Shown piece by piece: positions 33,380 to 40,328 of a stretch of DNA of 41,790 bases. The DNA comes from Fretibacterium sp. GTDB lineage: Bacteria > Synergistota > Synergistia > Synergistales > Aminobacteriaceae. Under the pieces are notes generated by a model that worked only from the letters and a program-made list of their open reading frames with translations, was not told the origin of the DNA and did no database searches. The stretch covers positions 1-41,790 of the forward strand of contig JAAYOR010000164.1 of the NCBI GenBank assembly GCA_012520235.1. Reading direction: 5' to 3'. Numbering within the stretch: position 1 is the stretch's first letter; each line of letters starts with the position of its first letter. A program made the translations under genes and the position numbers.

Positions 33380-34912
33380 GTGACGCAGTGTCGTCGTCCG
33401 GGGCTGGGAATGGCCCTGATTGTGCTTTTGGTTTGCGCTTTTATCGTCAGCTTTGGGGTGGTGAGCGTCCAGCTGGAGTCCGGCTTCAAAATAGGACTGG
33501 GGCTCCCTGCTCAGGTGCCCCTCTTTTTTGCCACGGTGTTCGCAGCTCTGGTCGGTTTCTTTGCGCTCAAAGTTCCCTGGCCCGACCTGGAGCGTGGCAT
33601 CTGCAGTGCCATTCAGGTATCCATTCAGGCCATCCTCATCCTGATTCTTGTGGGCTGCCTGGTCGGATCTTGGATCCACAGCGGCGTGGTGGCCACGATG
33701 ATCTACTACGGGCTGGAGGTCATGAGCCCTCGGTTCTTCTACGCGGCCACCCTTTTGATCTGCTGTGTGGTCTCTCTGGCCACGGGCTGCTGCTGGACCA
33801 CCAGCAGCACGGTGGGAGTGGCCCTCATCGGGATCAGCGCCGGTCTGGAGCTCCCTCTGCCTGTGACGGCCGGCTTCATCATCTCGGGTGCGTATTTCGG
33901 GGACAAGATGTCGCCGCTGTCCGACACCACTAACCTGGCGCCTGCCGTAGCGGGAAGCGAGCTCTTTGACCACGTCCGCGCCATGATAGGGAGCACCCTC
34001 CCGACTCTGGGTCTCGTGGCCGTCATCTCTCTGATGATGGGAAGCTCTTCCGACATGGATGTCAGCCGCATCACCCTGATCCAGGAGATGATGAGCGCGG
34101 AGTTCCCCATCTCCTTCTGGGGCTTCATCCCGCCTGCCATCATCCTGTTGATGGCGTTCCTTAAGGCTCCTGCTATCCCGAGCATCGTGGCGGGACTCTT
34201 TGGCGGGATTGCCCTGTCGCTGTTTCAGGGGGGCCCTGCTCAGGATGCCCTGACGGTGCTCTTCTCAGGCTATGTGCCTGAGCGCCTGGGGGACTTTGCC
34301 AAAGCCACCCCTCAGGTCCTGTCCTCGTTCGGGGCCGGGGCGGGTGTCTCGCTGGAGGCTTTTACCGAGGTGGGGGCTCTGTTGGAAGAGCTCTTCACCC
34401 GAGGGGGCATGGTCTCCATGTTGGAGACCATCTCTCTGATCGTGATGGCCCTCTCCCTGGGAGGGGTCATGGAGGTTTGTGCCTTCCTGGATGTGCTGCT
34501 GGAAGCCCTTCTGGAGCGCGTCAAGACGGTGTTCGGACTCGTCGCCTCGGTGCTGGCCTCCTGCTTCATCGCGAACGTGTTCCTGAGCGATCAGTACCTG
34601 GCCATCATCGTGCCGGGCCGCATGTTCCGGCGCGCCTTTGATGATCAGACCTGGAACGGACGCAAGCTGGCGCCGACCATGCTCTCACGGTCTCTGGAGG
34701 ACAGCGGCACCATGACCTCCGTGCTGGTCCCCTGGAACACCTGCGGTGTGTATATCAGCACGGTGCTGGGTGTCCCCACCCTTGCCTACTTGCCCTACTG
34801 CTTCCTGAATTACCTGAACCCGCTGGTGGCCCTGGTGATGACCTGGTTCGGCCTGGGCATCCTCTGGCGTCCGGACGAGGAGCCGGAGCTGTTTCCGGCT
34901 GCGGCCGACTGA
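33380..34912 (+). CDS. nhaC: NhaC-family Na+/H+ antiporter
   Basis: The 510-residue membrane protein has about 11-12 hydrophobic helices. The family signature is seen in 'SGAYFGDKMSPLSDTTNLAPA' (in part), with 'ATGCCWTTSSTVGVALIGI' before it and, in the second half, 'FLSDQYLAIIVPGRMF' and 'SRSLEDSGTMTSVLVPWNTCGVY' (in part). NhaC proteins exchange Na+ for H+ (some members exchange malate/lactate or amino acids), so substrate is not fixed by sequence. GTG 33380 is chosen because a G-rich site (gtgggggg) lies about eight bases upstream; GTG 33362 and ATG 33410 are alternatives. It is monocistronic, with its own promoter and a strong terminator. Confidence 0.9.
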   Translation: MTQCRRPGLGMALIVLLVCAFIVSFGVVSVQLESGFKIGLGLPAQVPLFFATVFAALVGFFALKVPWPDLERGICSAIQVSIQAILILILVGCLVGSWIHSGVVATMIYYGLEVMSPRFFYAATLLICCVVSLATGCCWTTSSTVGVALIGISAGLELPLPVTAGFIISGAYFGDKMSPLSDTTNLAPAVAGSELFDHVRAMIGSTLPTLGLVAVISLMMGSSSDMDVSRITLIQEMMSAEFPISFWGFIPPAIILLMAFLKAPAIPSIVAGLFGGIALSLFQGGPAQDALTVLFSGYVPERLGDFAKATPQVLSSFGAGAGVSLEAFTEVGALLEELFTRGGMVSMLETISLIVMALSLGGVMEVCAFLDVLLEALLERVKTVFGLVASVLASCFIANVFLSDQYLAIIVPGRMFRRAFDDQTWNGRKLAPTMLSRSLEDSGTMTSVLVPWNTCGVYISTVLGVPTLAYLPYCFLNYLNPLVALVMTWFGLGILWRPDEEPELFPAAAD

Positions 34913-35007
34913 GCGGTGTGGGGCTCGGGGCCAGAGCCAGAGCGTTAAAAGCGGCCGTTGGCGGGCGATAGGCGGGCGATAAAAGAGCGCCTGAACTGGC
35001 GACAGCA

Positions 35008-35064
35008 TAAAGCGACAAAAAAGCCTCCGGCTCTTCAAGGACCGGAGGCTTTTTTGTCGCTTTA
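35008..35064 (+). terminator. Exceptionally long perfect hairpin terminator after nhaC
   Basis: Positions 35008-35030 and 35042-35064 are perfect reverse complements over 23 bases, with an 11-base loop. The stem contains aaaaaagcctccgg / ccggaggctttttt at its core, so a normal terminator has been extended by gcgac/gtcgc outer arms; T5 follows. It is usable in both directions. It also contains the stop codon of a short minus-strand open frame (35062-35163). Confidence 0.85.
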
Positions 35065-35163
35065 TTTTTGCTCAAATACTCTATTGGCATAATCAAGCAG
35101 TCGGTTCGTTTTCTCGTTGCCCTTACCTTTTTCTACGGCGCGATCTAGTCGTCCCTGGAAAAG
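35062..35163 (-). pseudogene. Possible C-terminal gene remnant, family unknown
   Basis: The minus strand has a 33-codon open frame without a start, reading 'GRLDRAVEKGKGNEKT' and 'NRLLDYANRVFEQK' before the TAA. It is charged, helical and protein-like, unlike the surrounding AT-rich DNA, and it stops exactly in the long hairpin that would be its terminator. It may be the end of a lost gene. I do not recognise the family. The adjacent stretch to about 35300 holds nothing recognisable. Confidence 0.3.
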
Positions 35164-35303
35164 TCAAAAATGCAGGTATTGCAGTATGCTTGCGGGAGAA
35201 ATAGGGTAAAACTATTGCAGGAAATCGCAAAAGAGTGGAGGAAAGCCTGCAAAATGAAGCCCAAAAAATCGGTTCTTCACCAACCCTACGGGCTTTGCCT
35301 TCG

Positions 35304-35450
35304 ACTGATGCCTTAGTGGTATGGCATGTTGGAAACAGATTTAACCGCGAAAATCGCGAAAGCTTATATGGCCTGTTTTTCTTTTTTCGTATCTTTCGCG
35401 TGGTTCACGGTTCATGAAATGAGTCCTTTTTTAGTCTGCGCAAAGTTTAA
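35304..35450. repeat. Palindromic intergenic repeat, copy B, upstream of the MATE gene
   Basis: The copy starts with actgatgccttag and ends near ccttttttagtctgcgcaaag. Its arms aaccgcgaaaatcgcgaa (35343-35360) and ttcgcgtggttcacggtt (35395-35412) are near-perfect inverted repeats. It matches copy C at 37000-37157 in the same orientation over nearly its whole length. The right end supplies the DNA just upstream of the MATE -10 element. Confidence 0.8.
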
Positions 35451-35452
35451 GC

Positions 35453-35458
35453 TATAAT
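35453..35458 (+). promoter_or_regulatory. -10 element for the MATE gene at the edge of the repeat
   Basis: TATAAT lies at 35453-35458; the best upstream hexamer at 17 bases is the weak TTTAGT (35430-35435) inside repeat copy B. Transcription near 35465 would make the ATG at 35471 almost leaderless, supporting the start at 35525. Confidence 0.5.
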
Positions 35459-35524
35459 GAGGCGGAGCTTATGAGTCCGCCGAAGCTGCGCGGAAATTCC
35501 TCTGTAAGCTCCGGAAAGGGAACG

Positions 35525-36973
35525 ATGTCTGCTATGCACGAGAACGCAACTCCCAGGGAGCCCAGGCTTCAGACTGCCTCCGGAGGCTTTTTGAAAAAAA
35601 TTCTCTCCGGACGCGCGGACCTCAAAAACGACGCCCCGCTGAAGGCCCTTGTCATCCTCGCCGTCCCTTCGATAGGACTTTTTTTCCTCAACACCCTCCT
35701 GGGTCTCGCGGACGCCATCTTCGTCTCATGGCTGGGAGAGCTCCCCATGGCAGCCATGTCCTTCACGGGCCCTGTCAACCTGTGTATTTTTGCGACCCTC
35801 GAATGTGTGGGCGGAGGCGCAGCCTCCCTCATCGGCCGCCACTTGGGGCGCAGCGACCTCAGGGGCGCCCGGCACATCGCCCGGAGCGCTCTGGCTCTAC
35901 TCTACCTCATCTGCCTCCTCTCCACCCCCATGATCCACCCCTCCGTCTCCAACTCGGTATTCCGGCTCATCGGGACGGGTGGCAACGCGGAGCTGCTCCG
36001 CCTCTGCTGGCTCTACAATCTCTGGATACCCATCATGCTGCCCTTCATAGGCTACACTTACATCGCCAACACCGTCATGCGGGCACAGGGCGACACTCTG
36101 ACGCCCTTCAAGGCCATTGCCCTCGCGAACCTGATCAACTTAATCCTTGACCCCATCTTCATCTTCACCTTCGACTGGGGGATATCCGGAGCGGCCATTG
36201 CCACCTTGGTCTCCCGCCTCGCCGCGAGCTATTATCTCCTGAAGCGCATGCCTCGGATCAGCGCCATCCCCCTTCATCCCCTGCTGAGTCCCCGCACGGA
36301 GCTGACCGCCTGGTGGGGGAACATCCTGCGTATCGGGTTTCCTGTGGCTCTTTCCACCGCCAGCGTGGCCCTTGGCATGGGGAGCGTCAACAGCATCCTG
36401 ATGGGCTACGGGCATCGGGCGGTCTCCGCCTGGATGTTGGGGATGAGGGTTGAGGACGTAGCTTTCAACTTCCTCATGGGGCTCAACATAGCGCTCATCC
36501 CCTTCGTCTCCTTCAATTACGGCAGAGGGGACCTGAAGCGTATGCTCGCGGGGATGAGGGCCGCCATTTACCTGGGGTTGGGCCTGATGTGCTCCATCGG
36601 CGTCCTCCTTTACATTCGGCCGGACCTCGTGTTGGCGCTCTTCCGCCCCACTCGGGAAATTGAGGTGATGGCCATCCAGGCCATCAGGGCCTCCATCCCC
36701 TCCTATCCCTTCACCGTCTTCCTCGTGCTCGCCGGGGGCTTTTTTGTGGGTGTCGGCCAGTCCATCTACGGCACGATCTCGCAGATCCTGCGCTCCATCG
36801 TCTTCCGCATCTCAGCCGCATGGCTCTTCTTCCAATGGCTTCCGCAGGAGCACATCTGGTGGTTCCAATCACTTGCGGCCGTCCTCGGCGCCCTGGCCGC
36901 GGCCGTGTTCTTTGCCATTGTCCTGAAGGGCCTGAGGCGGACCATGGGGCCGGGCCCGGAGCCCCAAAGCTGA
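35525..36973 (+). CDS. MATE-family efflux transporter
   Basis: This 482-residue protein has about 12 hydrophobic helices in two homologous halves. Typical MATE features are the opening 'ALVILAVPSIGLFFLNTLLGLADAIFVSWLG' (in part), 'GGGAASLIGRHLGRSD', 'NTVMRAQGDTLTPFKAIALANLINLILDPIFIF' (in part) and, in the second half, 'NFLMGLNIALIPFVSFNYGRGD'. Members export cationic drugs, dyes or metabolites with Na+ or H+ coupling; the substrate is unknown. ATG 35525 follows GGAAAGGGAA; the upstream ATG 35471 lies at the predicted transcript start and is less likely. The gene stands alone between direct repeats (copies B and C), so it may be a unit that can be deleted or moved by recombination. Confidence 0.9.
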   Translation: MSAMHENATPREPRLQTASGGFLKKILSGRADLKNDAPLKALVILAVPSIGLFFLNTLLGLADAIFVSWLGELPMAAMSFTGPVNLCIFATLECVGGGAASLIGRHLGRSDLRGARHIARSALALLYLICLLSTPMIHPSVSNSVFRLIGTGGNAELLRLCWLYNLWIPIMLPFIGYTYIANTVMRAQGDTLTPFKAIALANLINLILDPIFIFTFDWGISGAAIATLVSRLAASYYLLKRMPRISAIPLHPLLSPRTELTAWWGNILRIGFPVALSTASVALGMGSVNSILMGYGHRAVSAWMLGMRVEDVAFNFLMGLNIALIPFVSFNYGRGDLKRMLAGMRAAIYLGLGLMCSIGVLLYIRPDLVLALFRPTREIEVMAIQAIRASIPSYPFTVFLVLAGGFFVGVGQSIYGTISQILRSIVFRISAAWLFFQWLPQEHIWWFQSLAAVLGALAAAVFFAIVLKGLRRTMGPGPEPQS

Positions 36974-36999
36974 GGTTGTTGTTAAACGCCTTAAACTTC

Positions 37000-37157
37000 A
37001 CTGATGCCTTAGCGTTATAGCATGTTAAAAAGAGAATTAACCGCGAAAAACGCGAAGGTTTGCATGGCCTGTTTTTCTTTTTTCGTATCTCTTTTCGTGT
37101 CTTTCGCGTGGTTCGCGGTTCATGAAATAAGTCCTTTTTTAGTCTGGACGAAGCTTG
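37000..37157. repeat. Palindromic intergenic repeat, copy C, downstream of the MATE gene
   Basis: It shares actgatgccttag, gcatgtt, ggcctgtttttcttttttcg, and ccttttttagtctg with copy B in the same order and orientation. Its arms aaccgcgaaaaacgcgaa (37039-37056) and ttcgcgtggttcgcggtt (37103-37120) match in 16 of 18 positions as inverted repeats. It has an additional ctcttttcgtgt segment compared with copy B. Confidence 0.8.
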
Positions 37158-37162
37158 AATTT

Positions 37163-37380
37163 CTATCTCTATCTGGAGGGGTCTATCTTGTTAAAATGCG
37201 GGATCGTCGGCCTGCCCTCAGATTTAAATGGGGCTCCGCCCCAAACCCCGGAAGCCCCGGTATTTCATACCGGGGAACACAGCGGCAGGCCGTCAGGCAC
37301 CGCGGGCTTTTCTATCTTTTCTATCTCTATCTGGAGGGGTTTATCTTGTTAAAATGCGGGATCGTCGGCCTGCCGCTGTG
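37163..37380 (+). repeat. Duplicated start region of the ychF-like gene with an inverted fragment
   Basis: A segment of about 53 bases with the ribosome site, TTG start and first ten codons of the gene occurs at about 37163-37215 and again, functionally, at 37321-37373 (period 158). The DNA between holds two palindromes (37229-37243; 37255-37275) and cacagcggcaggccg (37278-37292), the exact reverse complement of 37366-37380. The first copy opens a 54-residue frame (TTG 37188) that begins with the same residues MLKCGIVGLP and ends at TAA 37352, overlapping the true start. Confidence 0.85.
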
Positions 37381-38443
37381 CGGCAAGTCCACCGTTTTTA
37401 ATGTCATCACGCGAGCGGGAGCGGAAGTCAAGCCCTATGCAGGGGGTAAGACGGAGCCCAACCGGGCGCTGGTCGGGGTGCCGGATGCCCGCTTCGACCG
37501 GCTGAACGAGATCTTCGAGCCTCGGAAGACGACGCCCGCGTCCGTGGAATTTGTGGACCTTGCGGGGCTCTCCCGCGATGCCAGCAAGGGTGCGGGCCTG
37601 GGGAACTCGTTTTTATCGTTCGTGGCGGAATCGGAGGCACTGCTGCATGTGGTGCGCGTCTTTGAGAACTCCAACGTGCCGCACCCGGAGAACTCCATCG
37701 ACCCCCTGCGCGACTGGCACATCGTGGAGATGGAGCTCATCTACCGCGATTTGGGCGTCATCGAAAACCGCCTCTCCCGCCTCTCGGAAAAGGCAGCCAA
37801 AAAGAAGATGACTCCTGCCGAGAACGCGGAAAGCGAACTGCTGCACGCGCTCCAGGATCACCTGATGGACGAGAGGCCGCTGCGCGAATATCCCCTCACC
37901 CCGGAGCAGAAAAAAACCCTCTCGGGTTTTGCGTTCCTGACCCTCAAGCCTGAGCTGGTGGTTCTGAACCTCGACGAGACCCAGACGGGAGAGCTCCCAG
38001 GCGCTCAGGCGCTGGAGGCTGCCATGAAGGAGAAGGGGCTTTCAACCCTGCGCCTCTTCGGCTCGCTGGAAATGGACCTGGCCCAGCTGGAGGGAGAAGA
38101 GCAGGAGGAGTTCATGAAGGAACTTGGCATTAAGGAGCCCGGCCGCGACCGCCTGATCCACCAGGCGTATCGCCTGCTGGGGCTGCTCTCCTTCTTCACC
38201 ACAGGGCCGGACGAGGTGCGGGCCTGGACGCTCCACGAGGGTGACACGGCAGTGGATGCCGCCGGGGCCATCCACTCAGACCTTGCACGCGGGTTTATCC
38301 GGGCGCAGGTGGTCGGCTATGATGACTTCATCGCCTGCGGGGCCTCCATGGCCGCGTGCCGCGAGAAAGGCCTGCTACGCCTGGAGGGCAAAGAGTATCC
38401 GGTGAAGGATGGGGACATGATAGAGATTCGCTTCAACGTCTGA
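37346..38443 (+). CDS. ychF: YchF/Obg-type nucleotide-binding protein (DUF933 family)
   Basis: The 365-residue protein has G1 'GLPLCGKST' (residues 8-16; YchF usually has NVGKS), G3 'VDLAGL', an ATP-type G4 region 'LVVLNLDET' in place of the NKxD of GTPases, a helical coiled-coil insert, and a C-terminal TGS domain ending 'LEGKEYPVKDGDMIEIRFNV'. YchF proteins hydrolyse ATP, bind ribosomes and are linked to stress responses. TTG 37346 is chosen because CTGGAGGGG lies six bases upstream; the longer open frame from 37022 runs through repeat copy C and the duplication. The replaced G1 residues mean it could be a divergent paralogue and not the housekeeping YchF. Confidence 0.82.
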   Translation: MLKCGIVGLPLCGKSTVFNVITRAGAEVKPYAGGKTEPNRALVGVPDARFDRLNEIFEPRKTTPASVEFVDLAGLSRDASKGAGLGNSFLSFVAESEALLHVVRVFENSNVPHPENSIDPLRDWHIVEMELIYRDLGVIENRLSRLSEKAAKKKMTPAENAESELLHALQDHLMDERPLREYPLTPEQKKTLSGFAFLTLKPELVVLNLDETQTGELPGAQALEAAMKEKGLSTLRLFGSLEMDLAQLEGEEQEEFMKELGIKEPGRDRLIHQAYRLLGLLSFFTTGPDEVRAWTLHEGDTAVDAAGAIHSDLARGFIRAQVVGYDDFIACGASMAACREKGLLRLEGKEYPVKDGDMIEIRFNV

Positions 38444-38842
38444 GGCCTTCGGTCAAAAAGCACTCAGTTCAGTTCAAGCAGGACGAGGCTCCGTCCCAGT
38501 GGCAAGTGCCACACGGGGATGATGTTCCCACCCCCTCCGGCTCCTGCCACTGCCCCCCGACGCTTTTTCAGGGAACCACTGATTGGATCGTTTTGTTATC
38601 GTCCAACCACTACTGCGCCCCTTGGAACCTGAAATTTTATCAGACCATGCGAAGCGCACGGGCTTAGCGCAGCTCCATGTTAAAATTTTAAGGAGACGCT
38701 GAAGGGATAAGGAGGCATTGAGGGGCCTCTCAAAAGATGTTTGTTTATGGGCCATTAGCAACGACTTTTTATAATGAGCGTTTTCTAACTTAAGGAATAC
38801 GTTGAACGCGGAAAACACGAAAAAGGGCAAGGGGGGAGGCTC
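38444..38842. other. Gene-free stretch before the adenine methyltransferase
   Basis: About 400 bases with no supported gene. It has a small hairpin (gtggcaagtgccac near 38500), an IS-end-like word (gggaaccactgattgg at 38571), the left member of an 11-bp inverted repeat (gcctctcaaaa, 38725-38735), and TATAAT at 38770-38775 that may be the methyltransferase -10 element, though no -35 is visible at normal distance. Confidence 0.45.
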
Positions 38843-39685
38843 GTGGCAAAAAACAGGCTGGTGGCACCGGTTGTGAAATGGGTTGGCGGCAAGCGTCAGC
38901 TTTTGAGCGAGATCACGCCTTTGCTCCCTAAAAAGTACACTTTTTACTGCGAGCCCTTTCTGGGTGGCGGTGCCCTCCTGTTCTCCCTCCAGCCGAAAAG
39001 AGCGCTTGTGAACGATCTGAACTCGGACCTGATGGCGGTCTATGAGGTCATCCGTGACGACGTCGAGTCTCTGATAAACCTGCTTGAGCAGCACAAGAAC
39101 ACGAAGGAGCATTTTTATAAAGCCCGGGACATGGACCGAGATAAAACCGCTTACGCTGCCATGTCCAAAGCCGAGAGAGCTGCAAGGACGATCTTCCTGA
39201 ATAAAACCTGCTATAATGGGCTTTTCCGGGTGAACGCCTCGGGCGAGTTCAATACACCGTTCGGACACTACAAAAAGCCCAACATCGTAAACGCCCCGGT
39301 CCTGCGGGCGGTCAGCAGTTATTTCAAAAACAGCAAGATCGAGCTTCGGAGTGAGGACTTTGCTCAGACGCTCAAAGATGTTCCCAGGAGGGGGGTCGTG
39401 TATCTCGATCCGCCCTACGACCCTGTCTCGGATACGGCCAGCTTCACCGGATACCACAAGGGCGGCTTTGACCGGAACGAGCAGAAGAGATTGAAAGAGA
39501 GCTGCGACGAACTGAGCGGTCGGGGTGTGAAATTTTTGTTGTCCAATTCAGCGACCGCTTTCATCAGAGAGCTGTACGCCGGATACGACATCACCATCGT
39601 CAAGGCCAGGCGCGCCGTCAACTCGGACGCAAGCAGACGCGGCGCAGTTGAGGAGGTGCTCATCAGGAACTATGGGGTTGAATGA
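38843..39685 (+). CDS. dam: Dam-type DNA adenine methyltransferase
   Basis: This 280-residue enzyme is an alpha-group N6-adenine methyltransferase: 'VKWVGGKRQLL' (residues 11-21) and 'CEPFLGGGALLFSL' (36-49) form the AdoMet site, 'NDLNSDLMAVYEVIRDD' follows as in Dam and DpnM, 'NKTCYNGLFRVNASGEFNTPFG' (in part) is the target-recognition region, and 'YLDPPYDP' (DPPY 189-192) is the catalytic motif, followed by 'FTGYHKGGF'. By family it should methylate the adenine in GATC or a related site. GTG 38843 follows GGGGGGAGG. Its stop overlaps the start of a broken endonuclease gene, so it was once half of a restriction-modification pair and now acts as an orphan. Lower GC than its neighbours suggests transfer. 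Confidence 0.9.
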   Translation: MAKNRLVAPVVKWVGGKRQLLSEITPLLPKKYTFYCEPFLGGGALLFSLQPKRALVNDLNSDLMAVYEVIRDDVESLINLLEQHKNTKEHFYKARDMDRDKTAYAAMSKAERAARTIFLNKTCYNGLFRVNASGEFNTPFGHYKKPNIVNAPVLRAVSSYFKNSKIELRSEDFAQTLKDVPRRGVVYLDPPYDPVSDTASFTGYHKGGFDRNEQKRLKESCDELSGRGVKFLLSNSATAFIRELYAGYDITIVKARRAVNSDASRRGAVEEVLIRNYGVE

Positions 39686-39914
39686 CACTGCATGGCAATC
39701 TCTCTTTGATAAGCACAAGATCCTGGATTCAATACACCGTGAAGGTAAATTTATCATCTCTGCCGATAAGATAAGATAATTTAGAGAGCCACGGTTAATG
39801 ACAAAGTTTGATCACAAAATCAATCTTCCGGAAATATTTGCGCAAAACAATTTGGCGATACTTCCTATTTCTCGTGGTGATTATGTTATCTCATCTTTCT
39901 CAGCGTACCATTAA
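39672..39914 (+). pseudogene. Broken type II restriction endonuclease gene
   Basis: ATG 39672 overlaps the methyltransferase stop by 14 bases and reads 'MGLNDTAWQSLFDKHKIL', then 'EGKFIISADKIR' to TAA 39777-39779. The same frame then continues, without any shift, as 'FREPRLMTKFDHKINLPEIF' and 'AQNNLAILPISRGDYVISSF' up to a second TAA at 39912. The 'RLMTKFD...LP.IF...NL.ILPI.RG.Y' pattern is one I recall from type II endonucleases that accompany adenine methyltransferases. Thus a nonsense codon sits at position 36 and the gene is truncated after about 80 codons, where AT-rich DNA and a repeat take over. Translation restart at ATG 39798 would yield only about 38 residues. Confidence 0.68.
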
Positions 39915-40176
39915 GGCAGATGCCAATATGGAAGGTCGACATATTTTCCCCGCTATTTTCAGCTATACCGCTAAGACAAAGCAGGACCGAAGGGCGAAGC
40001 CCATAGGTTTAGCTACGCTACTTGACTCGGCGCGCTGCGCTTGCCGGTCGCCTGCTTATGCGAAGTTTAAGTTATCTATCGCGCTTATCGAGAACACTGA
40101 AATATATTTTCTTTTCCCAAGGCCGTTAGGCCCCCTCTTTCTCATAAGAAGCGCCTTTGCAGTCTTCTGGGGACCT
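39915..40176. repeat. Intergenic repeat (copy D) in decayed DNA after the endonuclease remnant
   Basis: The segment 39980-40072 (ggaccgaagg...ttgccggtcgcctgcttatgcgaag) resembles the right part of copy A at 1535-1640, which carries ggaccgaagg, tagcgaagctactcgac and gccggtcgcct(a/g)ct words. Its end (gcgaagtttaag) resembles the end of copy B (gcaaagtttaag). The start of the stretch may still contain shifted remains of the endonuclease gene. No gene is supported. Confidence 0.5.
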
Positions 40177-40328
40177 TTTTGAGAGGCTTGCAGTGTCGTA
40201 ACAATTCTGAGATAATGAGTCTAAATATGATGCCATCGGAAATCATTGATGAACCTAAGACAATTTACGCCCCAAAAAGAAACAATTTGAACTCCATCGC
40301 AATGCCCGGGGCAGGGGAGGCTGGAATT

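Larger units (their letters stand above)
38725..40187. repeat. 11-bp inverted repeat flanking the methyltransferase module
   Basis: gcctctcaaaa (38725-38735) and its exact reverse complement ttttgagaggc (40177-40187) enclose 1.46 kb with the adenine methyltransferase and the broken endonuclease gene. The ends could be termini of a small mobile unit, but no target-site duplication is evident and 11 bases may match by chance. Confidence 0.35.

Noticed and set aside
38569-38590. gggaaccactgattgg as the end of an insertion sequence
   Set aside because: It resembles ends of some IS5-type elements, but no matching second end or transposase fragment was found.
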